A DNA stretch of 64,000 nt from Melitaea cinxia (lineage: Eukaryota; Arthropoda; Insecta; Lepidoptera; Nymphalidae). Every line of letters starts with the position of its first letter. Within the stretch, counting starts at the first letter, position 1. The notes under the pieces were generated by a model. The model was given only the letters and a program-made list of their open reading frames with translations, was not told the origin of the DNA and ran no database searches. This document shows positions 34,829-45,894 of the stretch, piece by piece. The DNA lies in the NCBI RefSeq assembly GCF_905220565.1, contig NC_059416.1, positions 2,046,001-2,110,000 of the forward strand, read 5' to 3'. Position numbers and translations under genes: made by a program.

Positions 34829-35539
34829 CCGATTTCGCTTACTAAATTTTGCGTAGTTATTCCATATTTTGTTTGCGCTATATGTATATATAAACCGGTT
34901 ATAAATTAATACAATACTATTTGTACCTATACATTAAAATCTTATTAGCTGTAACATTACCCACATATTTCCATAATCACTGACCATAATATCCCCTCAA
35001 AGCAACTGCGGGAGGCCGATATTTAGCGAAACCCACCATTTAAATGTAATTAAGCGTCAATTGTCTAGAGTACCTCTGACCATTGTATTTGCCCTTGACG
35101 TTATTACTACAATAAACCAAAGTTGGCAATCCTTGGTGTACAATAAGGCAACTTAGTTGGAAACAACTCGAGAGAAAGTAGAAAAAGATAATTTTTGGGC
35201 CATCCATAAATTACTTTATACGTTAAGACGCACTGTCACACTTTGTCGACAAACAAAGTGTGACAATGTGCGAGAAGGGGTGAAAAGGGATCTACAATTT
35301 TGTGACATTACATTTCAAGATGAATGATGTAATTTCAAGATGTGATGTATCTAACTTTTAGTTAACTGGAAATAAAAATATTGTTGAAACTGATGTTTTG
35401 TCCTTGTCACAGTAGGTCTCATAAATGTGACAAACTTTGACAAGGACGGGGACGGGGCCTAATAATCGTGAAATTCGTGTGACGTTGTTTATGGATGGCT
35501 TTTAACGAAGATAACACAGCACCTGAATGATTGACAAAT
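34829..35539. other. Unassigned intron DNA
   Basis: A short inverted repeat at about 35235-35265 (CACACTTTGTCGA / TCGAC-AAACAAAGTGTG). No gene. Confidence 0.4.
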
Positions 35540-35640
35540 GGTTGCGGGTACGATGCCCGCATTTGACAAACATTTGTATAGACTATACAGATGATTGTCG
35601 TGGTCTGAACGTTTGTGTTCGTATTGAGTTCCACCGTGAG
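35540..35640 (+). mobile_element. tRNA-derived SINE head fragment
   Basis: GGTTGCGGGTACGATGCCCG (degenerate B box), then ACAAACATTTGTATAGAC and GATTGTCGTGGTCTGAACG, as in the family A middle. It runs directly into an RTE end. Confidence 0.6.
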
Positions 35641-35679
35641 GCCGTTGGAGCAGACGTGTCCTGGAGTGGAGACAGCGTC

Positions 35680-35835
35680 TTGGCAAACGCAGTGTGGGAT
35701 GTCCTCCAGCCCGCTGGACCGATGTTCTACGTTAGATTGCCGGTGTAGGCTGGATGAGGATTGAGGACAACCGGAATGTCTGGCGCGAACTTGGGGAGGC
35801 CTACGTCCAGCTGTTAACTGCGATAGGCTGAAGTG
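35680..35835 (+). mobile_element. RTE-type LINE ORF2 C-terminal end with (GATGAT) tail
   Basis: One frame reads GKRSVGCPPARWTDVLR, one stop, then IAGVGWMRIEDNRNVWRELG and EAYVQLLTAIG with a terminal TGA, followed directly by GTGATGATGATGG. This is the RTE C-terminal signature. It shows that the widespread GGAGGCCTAYGTCCAG tail of short elements in this window is the end of an RTE ORF2. Dead (in-frame stop). Confidence 0.85.
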
Positions 35836-36397
35836 ATGATGATGGTGGTAAAATAATGATAAAATGTAACAAAGAAACGGCGTTATTTTAAAACGATCAT
35901 AGTACATTTATGTGAATGCAACTATTTTCTTTAGACAATGATAAAAATGAAAAGACATTTTTTTACAAAGTAAAATGTGCATTTATTGATACTTGACACC
36001 CTAATGACATAATAACAGGATGACCATCGAACGGTAATAACAAAACGTTGGAATTAAGTAAGAATGACATTTCATAAGAAATATACAAATTAAATTATAG
36101 TTTTTATAATATGAAGACTTGTATGGCAACATTAAAAATACCGAAAATATCATTTATTCCCTCCATATGGTAATTACAAATTATCTTTTAACTGTTATTG
36201 ACAAAAAAATTAAATGACGATATATTAAAAAAGGCACTGTTACCTAACCAGCTCATATGATACTGTTGGATATTAATATAGTCTCTGAATAAAGTAGCGG
36301 ATAACGCCCCTGTCAACAGTTACGTCTGTCGTCAGGTGTTTATGATAACAAGTAAGCAAATGACCATGTATGCTGGCCGAGGAACTGTGGGATAAAC
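35836..36397. other. Unassigned AT-rich intron DNA
   Basis: Nothing recognised. Confidence 0.4.
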
Positions 36398-36655
36398 TGA
36401 CCGGGGAAGTACCTCAACCTTACAGAAGACCACAGCTAAATAATACTGCTCTCAAGTAATGAGTAAGGTAGCCAAACCTCCAAGGGAGAGGTAAGGATAG
36501 AGTTGGCAATGCGCTCGCTATACTACTGGAACACAATAACACACAACTTCAGAGAAGTGTTATTTAGCTGTGATCTGTAAGGTCAAGGTACTTCCCGGAC
36601 GGGCTGCTCAGAATTTAAGCTCCTGCTTTCATTTCATATTATGCCATACCTCAGT
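36398..36655. mobile_element. Two family B copies in inverted arrangement
   Basis: A plus-strand copy (36398 to about 36530: GACCGGGGAAGTACCTCAAC, ACAGCTAAATAATACTGC, GAGTTGGCAATGCGCTCGC) is followed directly by a minus-strand copy (about 36531-36655: GTTATTTAGCTGTGATCTGT, AAGGTACTTCCCGGACGGGC). The arms can pair as a long hairpin. Confidence 0.75.
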
Positions 36656-37002
36656 ATAATAATTCTAGTATTTTTATGTATGTTTATATAAGAATCAAGT
36701 AAATAATGTGACCCAAATCAAAGCGCAGCAAATGTGAAATCTATTGCAATCATCGTCCTCGTTCAGCTGTAAATAATATCAATGCTGTAGAAACTGGGCT
36801 AATAATCGCCGGCCACGCCCGGGCGTGTCTCTAGTATGGTTCACACGAACATTACACCTCTATAATATTTAATATATAAAAATTTCGTGTCAATGTGTTT
36901 GTTACAGAACGACTTTTGAGAGTTTTTTTGGGTATATGTAGGTTTGAGAATGGGTTGTAGCAGAACGTTTGCCGAATCAGCTAGTAATCTATATAAATAC
37001 CA
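36656..37002. other. Unassigned intron DNA
   Basis: 36800-36840 is GC-rich (TCGCCGGCCACGCCCGGGCG) and unassigned; 36860-36975 may be a degraded family F piece. Confidence 0.35.
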
Positions 37003-37195
37003 GCTGACTCTGCAAACGTCGTTTTGCCATATATGTTTTTAGCCCCCTTAATCACCCTTATAACTTAGGGGTATGAAAAATAGATGTTGGCCAATTCTCA
37101 GACCTACCCGATATGCAAACAAAACTTCATAAAAATCGGCCCAGCCATTTAGGAGGAGTATAGTAATTAACATTGTGACACGAGAATTTTATTTA
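37003..37195 (+). repeat. Family F interspersed repeat
   Basis: AGCTGACTCTGCAAACGTCG, CCCCCTTAATCACCCTTATA, CAGACCTACCCGATATGCAA, TTGTGACACGAGAATTTTAT. Close relative of 60604-60812. Confidence 0.65.
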
Positions 37196-37279
37196 GAAAA
37201 TAATTGAAACGCCGAAATATATACCTATAGAATTTCCTTTATACCTAAGATTTTTCTTTATACTATTATTTATTGTTTT

Positions 37280-37525
37280 TGTAGTATAACTTCTTTATGC
37301 ACGCTTGATTTTGGAAGTAAGCTGGTGAATGCTTGACGAGAGCGTTAACGAAAAGTCTGATCAGGCGAGGTGAACGAAAGTCGGGAGAGAGGTATAAGTT
37401 AGTAAATATAGAAAAAGAGAAAGTTAAGTTTCGTAAATTACTGTAGGACAACTAAAAAAGTTTAACTTTAATCGTGTGGTCTAAAGGACACTCGTTTTTT
37501 ATTTATGTAGTAAATGTATATATGT
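37280..37525 (+). mobile_element. Diverged solo LTR-like repeat
   Basis: Homologous along its length to 52090-52338: CACGCTTGATTTTGGAAGTA, GACGAGAGCGTTAACGAAAA, AATCGTGTGGTCTAAAGGAC, CACTCGTTTTTTATTTA. Boundaries approximate. Confidence 0.6.
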
Positions 37526-38059
37526 ATGTGTAAATACATAGATGCATACATACATACAAGGGTATTAATATCGTAACTAATATACTATTTCTGTATTAAG
37601 TCAGGGATGGGATATCTAAAACATGGGAGCTAAGCTCACCTCAGAGCAGTGTACCGTGTGTGTGTTAAGTAAAATAATTTACTTTATTAGTATAGAACAG
37701 CATAACAATTACATCATATAGTGTCGATTCTTACATATAGATATCAAAATTACATAAACAAAGTAACTATGTAGTTATTTACATAAATATAGCTTTAAGA
37801 TAATTATAGAACATATTATTCGTTCGAAAATTGACAAAATTAACGATTTCTGAGGTTTGTAATACGCATGCTGTAATGAGAAATAATTGTATGAAGTAAT
37901 AACACAGTTAATATAAATTGAATCATCAGAGGCGAGAGCCGATATATTATATACGAGTATTATGAAAACGTATGTATAATAACTACATGTTCTAATTCAA
38001 AATTCAACAGTATTTGTATTTATTTCAATTGGATTTTACACTAAGAATTAGAATTAATA
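37526..38059. other. Unassigned AT-rich intron DNA
   Basis: Nothing recognised. Confidence 0.4.
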
Positions 38060-38258
38060 CACGCTTCACACTCAACAGATCCCCCAGTAGGATTTTTTCC
38101 TGTGTTGGGGATCCGGAAACGCATACAATACACAAACACAACGCCCAGATCACGAGTAACATCTACGCGGTCGATACAAACGTCTGTCGTGGGCGGGAAT
38201 CGAACCCGCGACCGCCAGTGCAACAGCCAGTGCTGTTACCGCTATGCTAACGCGTCGT
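38060..38258 (-). mobile_element. tRNA-headed SINE, second subfamily
   Basis: Minus strand head: GACGACGCGTTAGCATAGCG, B box GGTTCGATTCC within CGCGGGTTCGATTCCCGCCC. The body (TGTTGGGGATCCGGAAACGC on the plus strand) differs from family A, and the left end shares CACTCAACAGATCCCCCAGTAGG with 39273-39300. Not a functional tRNA gene: no foldable full cloverleaf was apparent. Confidence 0.7.
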
Positions 38259-38485
38259 CAAACACACCAGAGTGCCTAGTGCGAATATTGTTTAATTCGT
38301 CTCGCAATAACGGCCGTAAATTTTAACTTCATTTTGTATGGGAAATTCGGGATTTCAACCTAGTTCTCGCGTTTGCCGCTAGATGACTCTGTATCGATTG
38401 CATCGTATACTATTCTTTATCGTCTGTCATGTTTCTGTGAATAAAACTCGCACTAGGCACTCTGAATACCATACTCATCGCACAT

Positions 38486-38600
38486 ACTGCCATACCTTAC
38501 TCACCACGGGAGCACGGAGCTGTGAGTCGAGTCGTACTGCTCCGGATTTTGTTCAAAATATTTTTTGCTATGCCCTACCTCTTACAGTTTCATCAATTAA
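38486..38600 (-). repeat. Degraded family B fragment
   Basis: CATACCTTACTCACCACGGG and TGCTATGCCCTACCTCTTAC are recognisable. Confidence 0.45.
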
Positions 38601-39329
38601 TTCCTAATTTCTCGCTATATTACCTATTGTGCGAGATTACGTAAAGTCACATTTTTTCGTACTTTTTTTTTCTTTTTTGATTTTATACAAATCAACATCA
38701 ATTAATTAAGAGTGATGTAAATGTAATTGGTATGCACTATCTTAATATAGTATAGAATAACTTATTTTAATGTAATATATGTAAATAAATTAATAAATAA
38801 ATTGATTAATTAAGTAGGTCATGATACCTTCTTTTCGTATTTATCGGTTTAAAAAAAATGTCTTATTATGTAAATAAATGTTTTAGTAATATTAAATTTT
38901 CTGCTGTCCGTACTCGGACGCACGCAATGCCTAATGAACGTAATTATTAATTTTTTTTTCGACAGTTTTAGCATTAAACGCTATGTAGATAAACGATTTC
39001 ATTATTAGAAACGTCACTATTTATTAATATTGCATTTATATTGCTAAAAAATCGTTAATATTTTTTTAAAGGGCGCTTACAATGTTTTGTGTTTCTTTCA
39101 ACTTACATTCAATTTAAATAAAGAGTCAGATAAAACACGCATCTAGAATTTACTCCTTTAGAACAGTAACAATAATCACATGAATTATTTCACTTACCTT
39201 ATGTTTTTATACTACAGACTTCATATAGTACAGTTTCTTAAGAATTTAAGGCAAATAAAAAAAAAACGCTTTACACTCAACTGACCCAGTAGGTACTGAT
39301 GAACTGAACCCGGGTGAACTGATGTATGT
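38601..39329. other. Unassigned AT-rich intron DNA
   Basis: Nothing recognised except a SINE scrap at 39272-39300. Confidence 0.4.
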
Positions 39330-39854
39330 CTGTTTTCCTGCTCAAAATATAAAGCCCGACTGGGGTAGTTACCTCGACCTTACAGAAGACCACAACTAAA
39401 TAATACTGTTCTCAAGCAATATTGTGTTCCTGTTGGTGAATAAGGTGACCAGAGCTCCTGGGGGGATTGGGTCGGCAACGCGCTTGCGATGCTTCTGGTG
39501 TTGCAGGTGTCTATAAGCTACGGTAATCGCTTACCATCAGGTGAGCCGTACGCTTGTTTGCCGACCTGCTGATATAAAAAAAAAAGCACAGCAGGAAATT
39601 CCCTGCTCAAAATATAAAGCCCGACTGGGGTAGTTACCTCGACCTTACAGAATATCACAGCTAAATAATACTATTCTCAAGCAGTATTGTGTTCCTGTCG
39701 GTGAGTAAGGTGACCAGAGCTCCACGGGGGAACTGGAGATGGGGTCTACAACGCGCTTGCGATATTTCTGATGTTGCAGACGTATTTAAGCTACGGTAAT
39801 CGCTTACCATCAGGTGAGCCGTACGTTTGTTTGCCGACCTAGTGATATAAAAAA
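39330..39854 (+). mobile_element. Family B tandem dimer
   Basis: Two head-to-tail copies: 39330-39586 and 39587-39854. Both share CCTGCTCAAAATATAAAGCC and GACTGGGGTAGTTACC, variants not seen in other copies, then run through CTTACCATCAGGTGAGCCGT to GATATAAAAAAA. The junction is the A-run of the first joined to the 5' end of the second. Confidence 0.88.
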
Positions 39855-40178
39855 ACTAAAATCGGCCAAGTGCGAGTCGGACTCGCGCACGAAGGGTTCC
39901 GTACCATTGACTAGATGAAATATTTAGACAAATTTTTTTGTTAATTTTTTTTATTTCATTGTTATTATTTATTATTAAAGTAAATATACTATTAAATATT
40001 TTGTGAATAATTCATAGGCAAAAAATGGCGTTTCTTGTATGGGAGCCCTCCTTAAATATTTATTTTATTTTGTTTATAGTATTTGTTGTTATGTTATAGC
40101 GGCAATAGAAATGCATAATTTGTAAATACGAGTATTTTAACTGTCTAGCTATCGCAGTTCTTGAGATACAGTCTGGTG

Positions 40179-40209
<31 letters not shown>

Positions 40210-40266
40210 AACAGCGAAGTCTTAGTAATAGGATCCTGTTTTTACCCTTAGGGTACGGAACCCTAA
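39855..40266. mobile_element. MITE-like element with inverted AGGGTTCCGTACC ends
   Basis: Starts AAATCGGCCAAGTGCGAGTC, with AGGGTTCCGTACC at 39893-39905 and its inverse GGTACGGAACCCT at 40252-40264; a (CAGA/CGGA)n run lies at about 40178-40205. A very common Lepidopteran non-autonomous repeat. A 67-codon ORF inside it is not a gene. Confidence 0.75.
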
Positions 40267-40647
40267 ACAGAAAGTCTTGTGGGAGTCCAAAAATATATAC
40301 AATACAAACAAACTCCCAGACTACAAAAAATATTCGAGTCGATAAGCACTTATTTTATTCTTAGAACTCGAACGGATATAATTAATCAAAATTTACTTAA
40401 TTTAGTACACTGTCTTGATATAATACATCATTAAGTCAATTTAATATATATTTTACATGTTACGACCTTATTATTTATTTAATTTTATGTTATGACGTGT
40501 CTTTCTGTAATTTTTATCAATTCACATTTTAATATAACTTTTATATATTACTTCTATTATCTATTCAAATTCAGAATAATTTATGAAATAGATTTTATTC
40601 GTTCACTCAAGATCGAATACATTTTTTTAACTTGTAATTAATAACTG
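40267..40647. other. Unassigned AT-rich intron DNA
   Basis: Nothing recognised. Confidence 0.4.
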
Positions 40648-40929
40648 ATTTTAACTGGGGTAGAACAGCAGCAAATTTCCTGCTCAAAATATAGATCAGT
40701 CCGACTGGGGTAGTACCTCGACCTTACAGAAGATCACAGCTAAATTATACTGTTTTCAAGCAGTGTTGTGTTCCTGTTAGTGAGTGAAATAACCAGAGCT
40801 CTTGGGGGAATTGGGGATAGGCTCGGCAACACAATTGCGATGCTTCTGGTGTTGCAGACGTCTTTAAGCTACGGTAATCACTACCATCAGGTGAGCCATA
40901 CGCTTGTTTGCGACCTAGTTGTAAAGAAA
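40648..40929 (+). mobile_element. Family B SINE-like retroposon, near full length
   Basis: From GATTTTAACTGGGGTAGAAC through ACCTCGACCTTACAGAAGAT to GCTTGTTTGCGACCTAGTTG; short A/G-rich end. Confidence 0.85.
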
Positions 40930-40989
40930 GGTCATTTTGTTTATACAGATTTTTCGAATATCATTTGAAATTCAGCGTACATCTCACGG

Positions 40990-41058
40990 TTGGGTCACGT
41001 TGCTCCACTGAAGGTGTGCAGATATATTCCCTTTTATGAGTAACGATTGCTATCAGGA
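40990..41058 (-). repeat. Family A SINE scrap
   Basis: GCAGATATATTCCCTTTTAT and GAGTAACGATTGCTATCAGG only. Confidence 0.5.
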
Positions 41059-41321
41059 TATTTAATTTTAATTGATAAATTATTGTGTGAATAACGCGAA
41101 ATTAAATTACAAACACTTTTGAATATTTACTTTCCGTGTAGTCATCGATTCCATTTAAACAAACCCCTCATTTTATTTTTTAAATAAGTAAAATAGTCAT
41201 AACTTATAAATATGTGAAAATTAGTAGAGTGAACAGTTTGTATGCGTAAGCAATAATGTGCGTGACATAAGCAACAAGAGCTATCATTTATCTAAACTAC
41301 TGCATCTCTTTAACAAATTTA

Positions 41322-41400
41322 TTAATCGATTTAAAAAAAGGAGGAGGTTCTCAATCGGACTGTATTTTTATGTGTGTTACCTTCTGATCTCAATTCGACC

Positions 41401-41487
<87 letters not shown>

Positions 41488-41873
41488 TATTTTATGTATG
41501 TTCGGGGATAATTTCATCGTTTATGAACCGATTTTGATAATTCCTTTTTTTTTGTTGGAAAGGAGATATCCCTGGTATAGTACCATGATAAGGAAACCAG
41601 GATCTGATGATGGGATCCCAGAGAAATCGAGGGAAACTCTCAAAAATACGCATAACTTTTTACTGGGTGTACCGATTTTGATGATTTTTAATTTAATCGA
41701 AAGCCGATATTTATCATGTGGTTACATTTAAATTTCATCGAGATCTGATTACAAGTTTTGGAGTTAGCTTTGATAATGTGTATTTACTTGACTATTTTTT
41801 CGTCTTAGGTAGACGTTGTATTACTTGTCGATATAATTGAAGTCGGTTTTTTTCGTTTTCCTGCAAACACAAT
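41322..41873 (+). mobile_element. Family D repeat with expanded internal TA microsatellite
   Basis: TCGATTTAAAAAAAGGAGGA, GGTTCTCAATCGGACTG (5' part partly duplicated: CTCAATTCGACC again at 41390-41400), the TA run, GTTCGGGGATAATTTCATCG, AAGGAAACCAGGATCTGATG, TACTTGTCGATATAATTGAA. A further truncated copy of the 3' half follows at about 41874-42030. Confidence 0.82.
41402..41480. repeat. (TA)n microsatellite, 79 bp
   Basis: Perfect run inside family D, at the position where other copies have only about 10 bp of TA. Confidence 0.97.
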
Positions 41874-42084
41874 TATACTGGGTATCGATTTGCTGATTCT
41901 TTTTTCAACTAAGGCTAATGCTTTTCATGTGGTCCCGTTTTAATTTTCATTATATCTAATAATGCGTATTTCTTACTGTATGTTTTATTACTTGTCGATA
42001 ACAATTAAAGTCTGTTTTGTTTTTCAGAATTATTTTTGAATTTACCTAAGACATAATAATTTAAAAAATAATCATGTTTTTTAC

Positions 42085-42257
42085 CTGGGTCTCAGTCAAG
42101 CTCAACGCCTGTGCCAGCTGCTTCCTCTCTGCTCCAACTACATAATGGTTCTTCTCAAAAGCGTGTTCCAACTTCAAAAGCTGGGACGGCGAGAATGCCG
42201 TTCTGATCCGTTTGGGTTTTCGGAACGGTTGAAGAAGAAAACCGGGGATGTCTGGAC
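42085..42257 (-). CDS. ems: empty spiracles homeobox protein, exon 2 (residues 151-208, homeodomain positions 1-44)
   Basis: Internal exon of 173 nt; with the base carried over from exon 1 it gives exactly 58 codons. It encodes GPDIPGFLLQPFRK followed by the homeodomain arm and helices 1-2 (residues 165-208: PKRIRTAFSPSQLLKLEHAF and onward through NHYVVGAERKQLAQ to SLTETQ). R5, F8, L16 and F20 of the homeodomain core are all present. The acceptor is a pyrimidine-rich TTTGTCTCCAG; the donor is CAG^GTAAAA (intron begins at 42084). A second AG six bases into the exon (GTCCAG^ACATC) would also keep frame and remove Gly-Pro. The exon ends on a codon boundary, between homeodomain residues 44 and 45, a position at which many homeobox genes carry an intron. 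Confidence 0.96.
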
Positions 42258-42339
42258 CTGGAGACAAAATTACATATTTAATAACCTTAGCAAAATATAT
42301 GATATGATATCTTTTACCCACCGCTTCACTTGCATTTAA

Positions 42340-42486
42340 TTTTTTTTTAATAAAAAGTATCCTATGTTACTATTAATACCTTCAAGAATATGTTGCACGA
42401 ATTTTCATGACGATCGCTTAAGTAATTTTCGCGTGATAGCGTAACAAACAAACTTACATTCACATTTATAATATTAGTAGAGATAA
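42340..42486 (+). repeat. Family G repeat next to ems exon 2
   Basis: TTTTTTTAATAAAAAGTATC, AATTTTCATGACGATCGCTT, GCGTGATAGCGTAACAAACA, TTTATAATATTAGTAGAGAT. Close to 60262-60466. Confidence 0.6.
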
Positions 42487-42720
42487 GAATGATTATTTTA
42501 TTTTTAAAATTAAAATGAGAGATGTAGAGACAAAATCTTTTGACATTATAGGGTGAATAACATCACACCAGAACCTATAGAAGCGTGGAAGTAAATATTT
42601 TACAAGGTAAGTAGGTACTGCGATTTGAGACAGATGTAATCGTTAAGTACGTTATCATACTCTTAAAAGATTTGTAAATAAAATCCAGATATTCCCGTAT
42701 ATAAACCGCATCGTATAATA

Positions 42721-42854
42721 AAAAAGTGTGTGTGTGTGTGCAACTTACACACGGCAGAAGTGAAACTTCTAAAAAGTAGCCTACGAGATTTTTTGTACCG
42801 AAAATATAAAATAGTAATGTATTCTATCTAATTCTATCCTATACATTTACATGT
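42721..42854 (+). repeat. Short interspersed repeat, pair member 1
   Basis: (GT)n then ACACGGCAGAAGTGAAACTT, AAAAAGTAGCCTACGAGAT, TCTAATTCTATCCTATACAT. A direct sister copy is at 43822-43968. Confidence 0.6.
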
Positions 42855-43053
42855 ATGCCTGTAATATCCCACTACTGGGCCTCTTTTCCCATGTAGGAGA
42901 AGGATCAGAGCTTAATCCACCACGCTGCTCCAATGCGGGTTGGCGGATATATTCCCTACTATGAGTAACGATCGCTATCAGGTGTACATGATAACAATCG
43001 GGACCGACGGCTTAACGTGCTCTCCGAGGCACGGTGGGGAGACCCACAAGGAC
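42855..43053 (-). mobile_element. Family A SINE, head missing
   Basis: From TGCCTGTAATATCCCACTAC to GGTGGGGAGACCCACAAGGA; well preserved, 5'-truncated on the right. Confidence 0.82.
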
Positions 43054-43821
43054 AATCAAAAGTAACATACAATCAAATCATTTCAAAAAAATTAATAAGA
43101 TACAATATTAATACGTTTAGACGTTTTCAATTAAAGTGACATTTATACAAACATTTATGTTAATTATACGAAATATCAAATCATTAATTATCCGAACGTT
43201 CATTTAATATAATCTCCGTAACATTTCAACTTGTAAAAGCTCGCGAATGTAATGACTGGCTGTGAACGCTGTATCTTTGTAATGGCGGACGGCTATTAAA
43301 ATTATATTAACTAGAGATTACCGCTAAGCGACCAACAGCAGGTTAATCTATCACACACATACGTTTTACGAAGAATTATTAAGTAAGGAAAGAAATAATA
43401 CTACCATTTCACAAATTGCACGTTGTTTATGACGTTAAGGCTGATTCTCATCAGGAGCTGAGTTTTTTTTAATATTATAATGTTGCTTAATTAGTATGGA
43501 CTTAATATATTATGAAGTAAATGCAAGGTAATTTTCTTGTGTAGATGTTCGATAAGAAACGTAAATAAAAATGGAACGTGTGGACTGTTTTTTGTTGCTA
43601 TTTTATTGGAAAGTTTTTAACTAAACCAGAGCGAGATGAGACAAACGTTAGGTTTCATTATTTATATGTGAAAGAGTAAGTTTGTAGATAATGTACCTAC
43701 GAGTATAGTTCAGAATACACATTCATATTTACTGACTCGTACTTTTTAATAGAACATGATTTAATATTAAGTATTTTTGATGTAATTAAATTTGTTACTG
43801 TATTTTATGTAATAATCAATA
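43054..43821. other. Unassigned intron DNA
   Basis: A GCCAT-type site at 43281-43290 (AATGGCGGAC). No gene or repeat. Confidence 0.4.
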
Positions 43822-43968
43822 ACAAAAAAAAATGTGTGTGGGTAATTTCTACACAGCCGAAATGAAACTTCTGGAAAGTAGCCTTCGAGAGATTTTTTCA
43901 CCGAGGATATAAAGTACTGTATAATGTGTTCTATTTCATTCTCTCCTATACATATTTATGTATGTTTC
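43822..43968 (+). repeat. Short interspersed repeat, pair member 2
   Basis: TGTGTGTGGGTAATTTCTAC, GAAACTTCTGGAAAGTAGCC, TCATTCTCTCCTATACATAT; about 1.1 kb from its sister at 42721. Confidence 0.6.
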
Positions 43969-45071
43969 TTTATCGTAATCCATTTCCGTTACATAGAGTT
44001 TCAAATCATAATGATTCTAAAGAAGCTTCACTTCAAAAAGATAATATCGTCTTAAAACTTTTTATTTCTGTTTTTACTATTCTTTACTACTTAGTAGTAT
44101 AAAAACGTAACTACTTTCCTAATCTATATTAAGGCAGAACTATGTATCATTAAGATAGCTCGCATTAGATTGTCATAATTATTGTATTTACTGTCAGAAG
44201 TCGAAAAACCTAATTTCGCGTACTAATTTGTTCCTATTGAAATAATTCTAAATAGTTTCTAGTACTATTCGTACATAACACGTAAAACGTAACAAGAACT
44301 AAAACGAAAACCAACACGTATAAACATTAGTATTAAAAGAATGCGTATACAATAAATATAAATAAATTCAAATAGAAAATAATATCAACACACTAATTTC
44401 ATAATAACTGGGTCCCACATTATAAGTAATGGCATATTAGTTTCAAATCGTTCCCATAGCTATTAAAATTAATTTAAAATCGTTTCTGCACTAGAAATTC
44501 TCAAGAGAAAATTGTCGAAAAGCAATTATGAGTATTTAAAAAATAATTTATCCAACGTAGTAATATAATTATAGTGGCACTGCAATTATATTAGCGAGCG
44601 GCGGACGCCATTACGATGACACAGCGCCACCCACTGTTGCTAGAAATGTAAAGTTAAATAACGACTAACTATATATAAAAGTAAGATTTGCTTGTTCTTT
44701 TGTCTCAATATTTTATATATATATTTAGTATTTATATTTTTTATTAAAATATTTTTTATTGCATTTTTCATAATATAAGTGCAAAGACGGTCTGGTCTTA
44801 TCACCAATAGTGATAATTTTCCAAACAACCCCTATCAATAAAGAATAAAGCAAATATTGATAACACAAACAATGTAGATAAATTATTATTATTATTATTA
44901 TGTTTTTTTTTTAATTTGGACTGGCTAACAAGTAATGTTAAAAAGTTCTAAAGATAAAGATTTTATTTTTGTATTTCTGTAATGTTATGATGACGGATAC
45001 ATATGGTTACATTTTTAATATTTTTTGTTCACAGACATCAACATTCGTTTTTTTTTTGATTGACTTATTGA
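43969..45071. other. Unassigned AT-rich intron DNA
   Basis: 44570-44640 is a short GC-richer patch with GCGGACGCCATTACGATGAC (GCCAT core). An ATT run at about 44883-44900. No gene. Confidence 0.4.
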
Positions 45072-45200
45072 TTCAGCCTTTATTATCCCACTGCTGGACA
45101 CAGGCCACTTTCAGCATGTAGGAGAAGGATTGGAGCTTAATCCACTACGCTGCTCCACTGCTGAATGATGATTAGCGGATATATTCACTACTATATCCTA
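45072..45200 (-). mobile_element. Family A SINE fragment (3' half)
   Basis: TCAGCCTTTATTATCCCACT, GCATGTAGGAGAAGGATTGG, GGAGCTTAATCCACTACGCT. Confidence 0.7.
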
Positions 45201-45894
45201 ACTATATTATTATTTACCAATTCTATTTTTGTTGATTAAACAATATTTGTCAAATCTCCAAAGCCTCTTTATTTATTAAAACAATTCTATATCAACTCTA
45301 GTTTAATTTATAGCCGTCGCTCGGTTCGAATACAAATGCGTCTGAAAAACGCAAGAAAGAGTACACAATATCTTCACTATTATCTATCTCCTTCACACAA
45401 CTAAGCCTTAACAAATATGGCGTAGGATTAATAATTCATACATCAAATCTATATATGGTGGAAAAATGTGAAGTAAATCTACATTACTATGAAATGTATC
45501 TGTAGGTGAGATGCTGTAAATGGATCTGGTCTGTATACATACATTTTTTTAATCTTTAGTGACATTATCTGTACATATGTAATAAATCTTTGGATTACGT
45601 TTGTCTGTTGTTAAACATAGATATTATATGTCCAATAAAAAATACGAATCCCTTACAATATTTTTAAATTACTAGCATATTCGATCTATGAGTAGGTATA
45701 TCAAACCTAAATAATAACAAAATATGTTTAACTATCAAAGCCTGGTGGTGAATGTTATAGGCGTAAAAATATCATAAAATGACAAACTATTATAATATAG
45801 TAGTAAAAAACTTCAAACATTCTAACTAATATCCTGACTTCTAATAGGCAAATAGTATGATTGGGAATTCGAAAGCGTTGAGTGTGCAGACACT
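45201..45894. other. Unassigned AT-rich intron DNA
   Basis: Nothing recognised. Confidence 0.4.

Larger units (their letters stand above)
22294..42084 (-). other. ems: ems intron 2 (19,791 bp, phase 0)
   Basis: Bounded by GTAAAA at 42084 and TTCACAG at 22294. It splits the homeodomain at 44/45. Contents: family D, A and B repeats, MITE remnants, an RTE end, a 79-bp TA microsatellite close to exon 2, and the longest stretch of the window without recognised repeats (24931-28382). Confidence 0.93.

Noticed and set aside
35419..35907. 162-codon open frame on the minus strand
   Set aside because: Antisense of a SINE head and an RTE C-terminal end; no protein features.
38041..38326. tRNA-like sequence
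   Set aside because: Has a B box and acceptor-like head but is continuous with a SINE body; no independent tRNA gene.
41258..41731. 157-codon open frame on the plus strand
   Set aside because: Runs through a TA microsatellite (Tyr-Ile repeats) and family D repeat.
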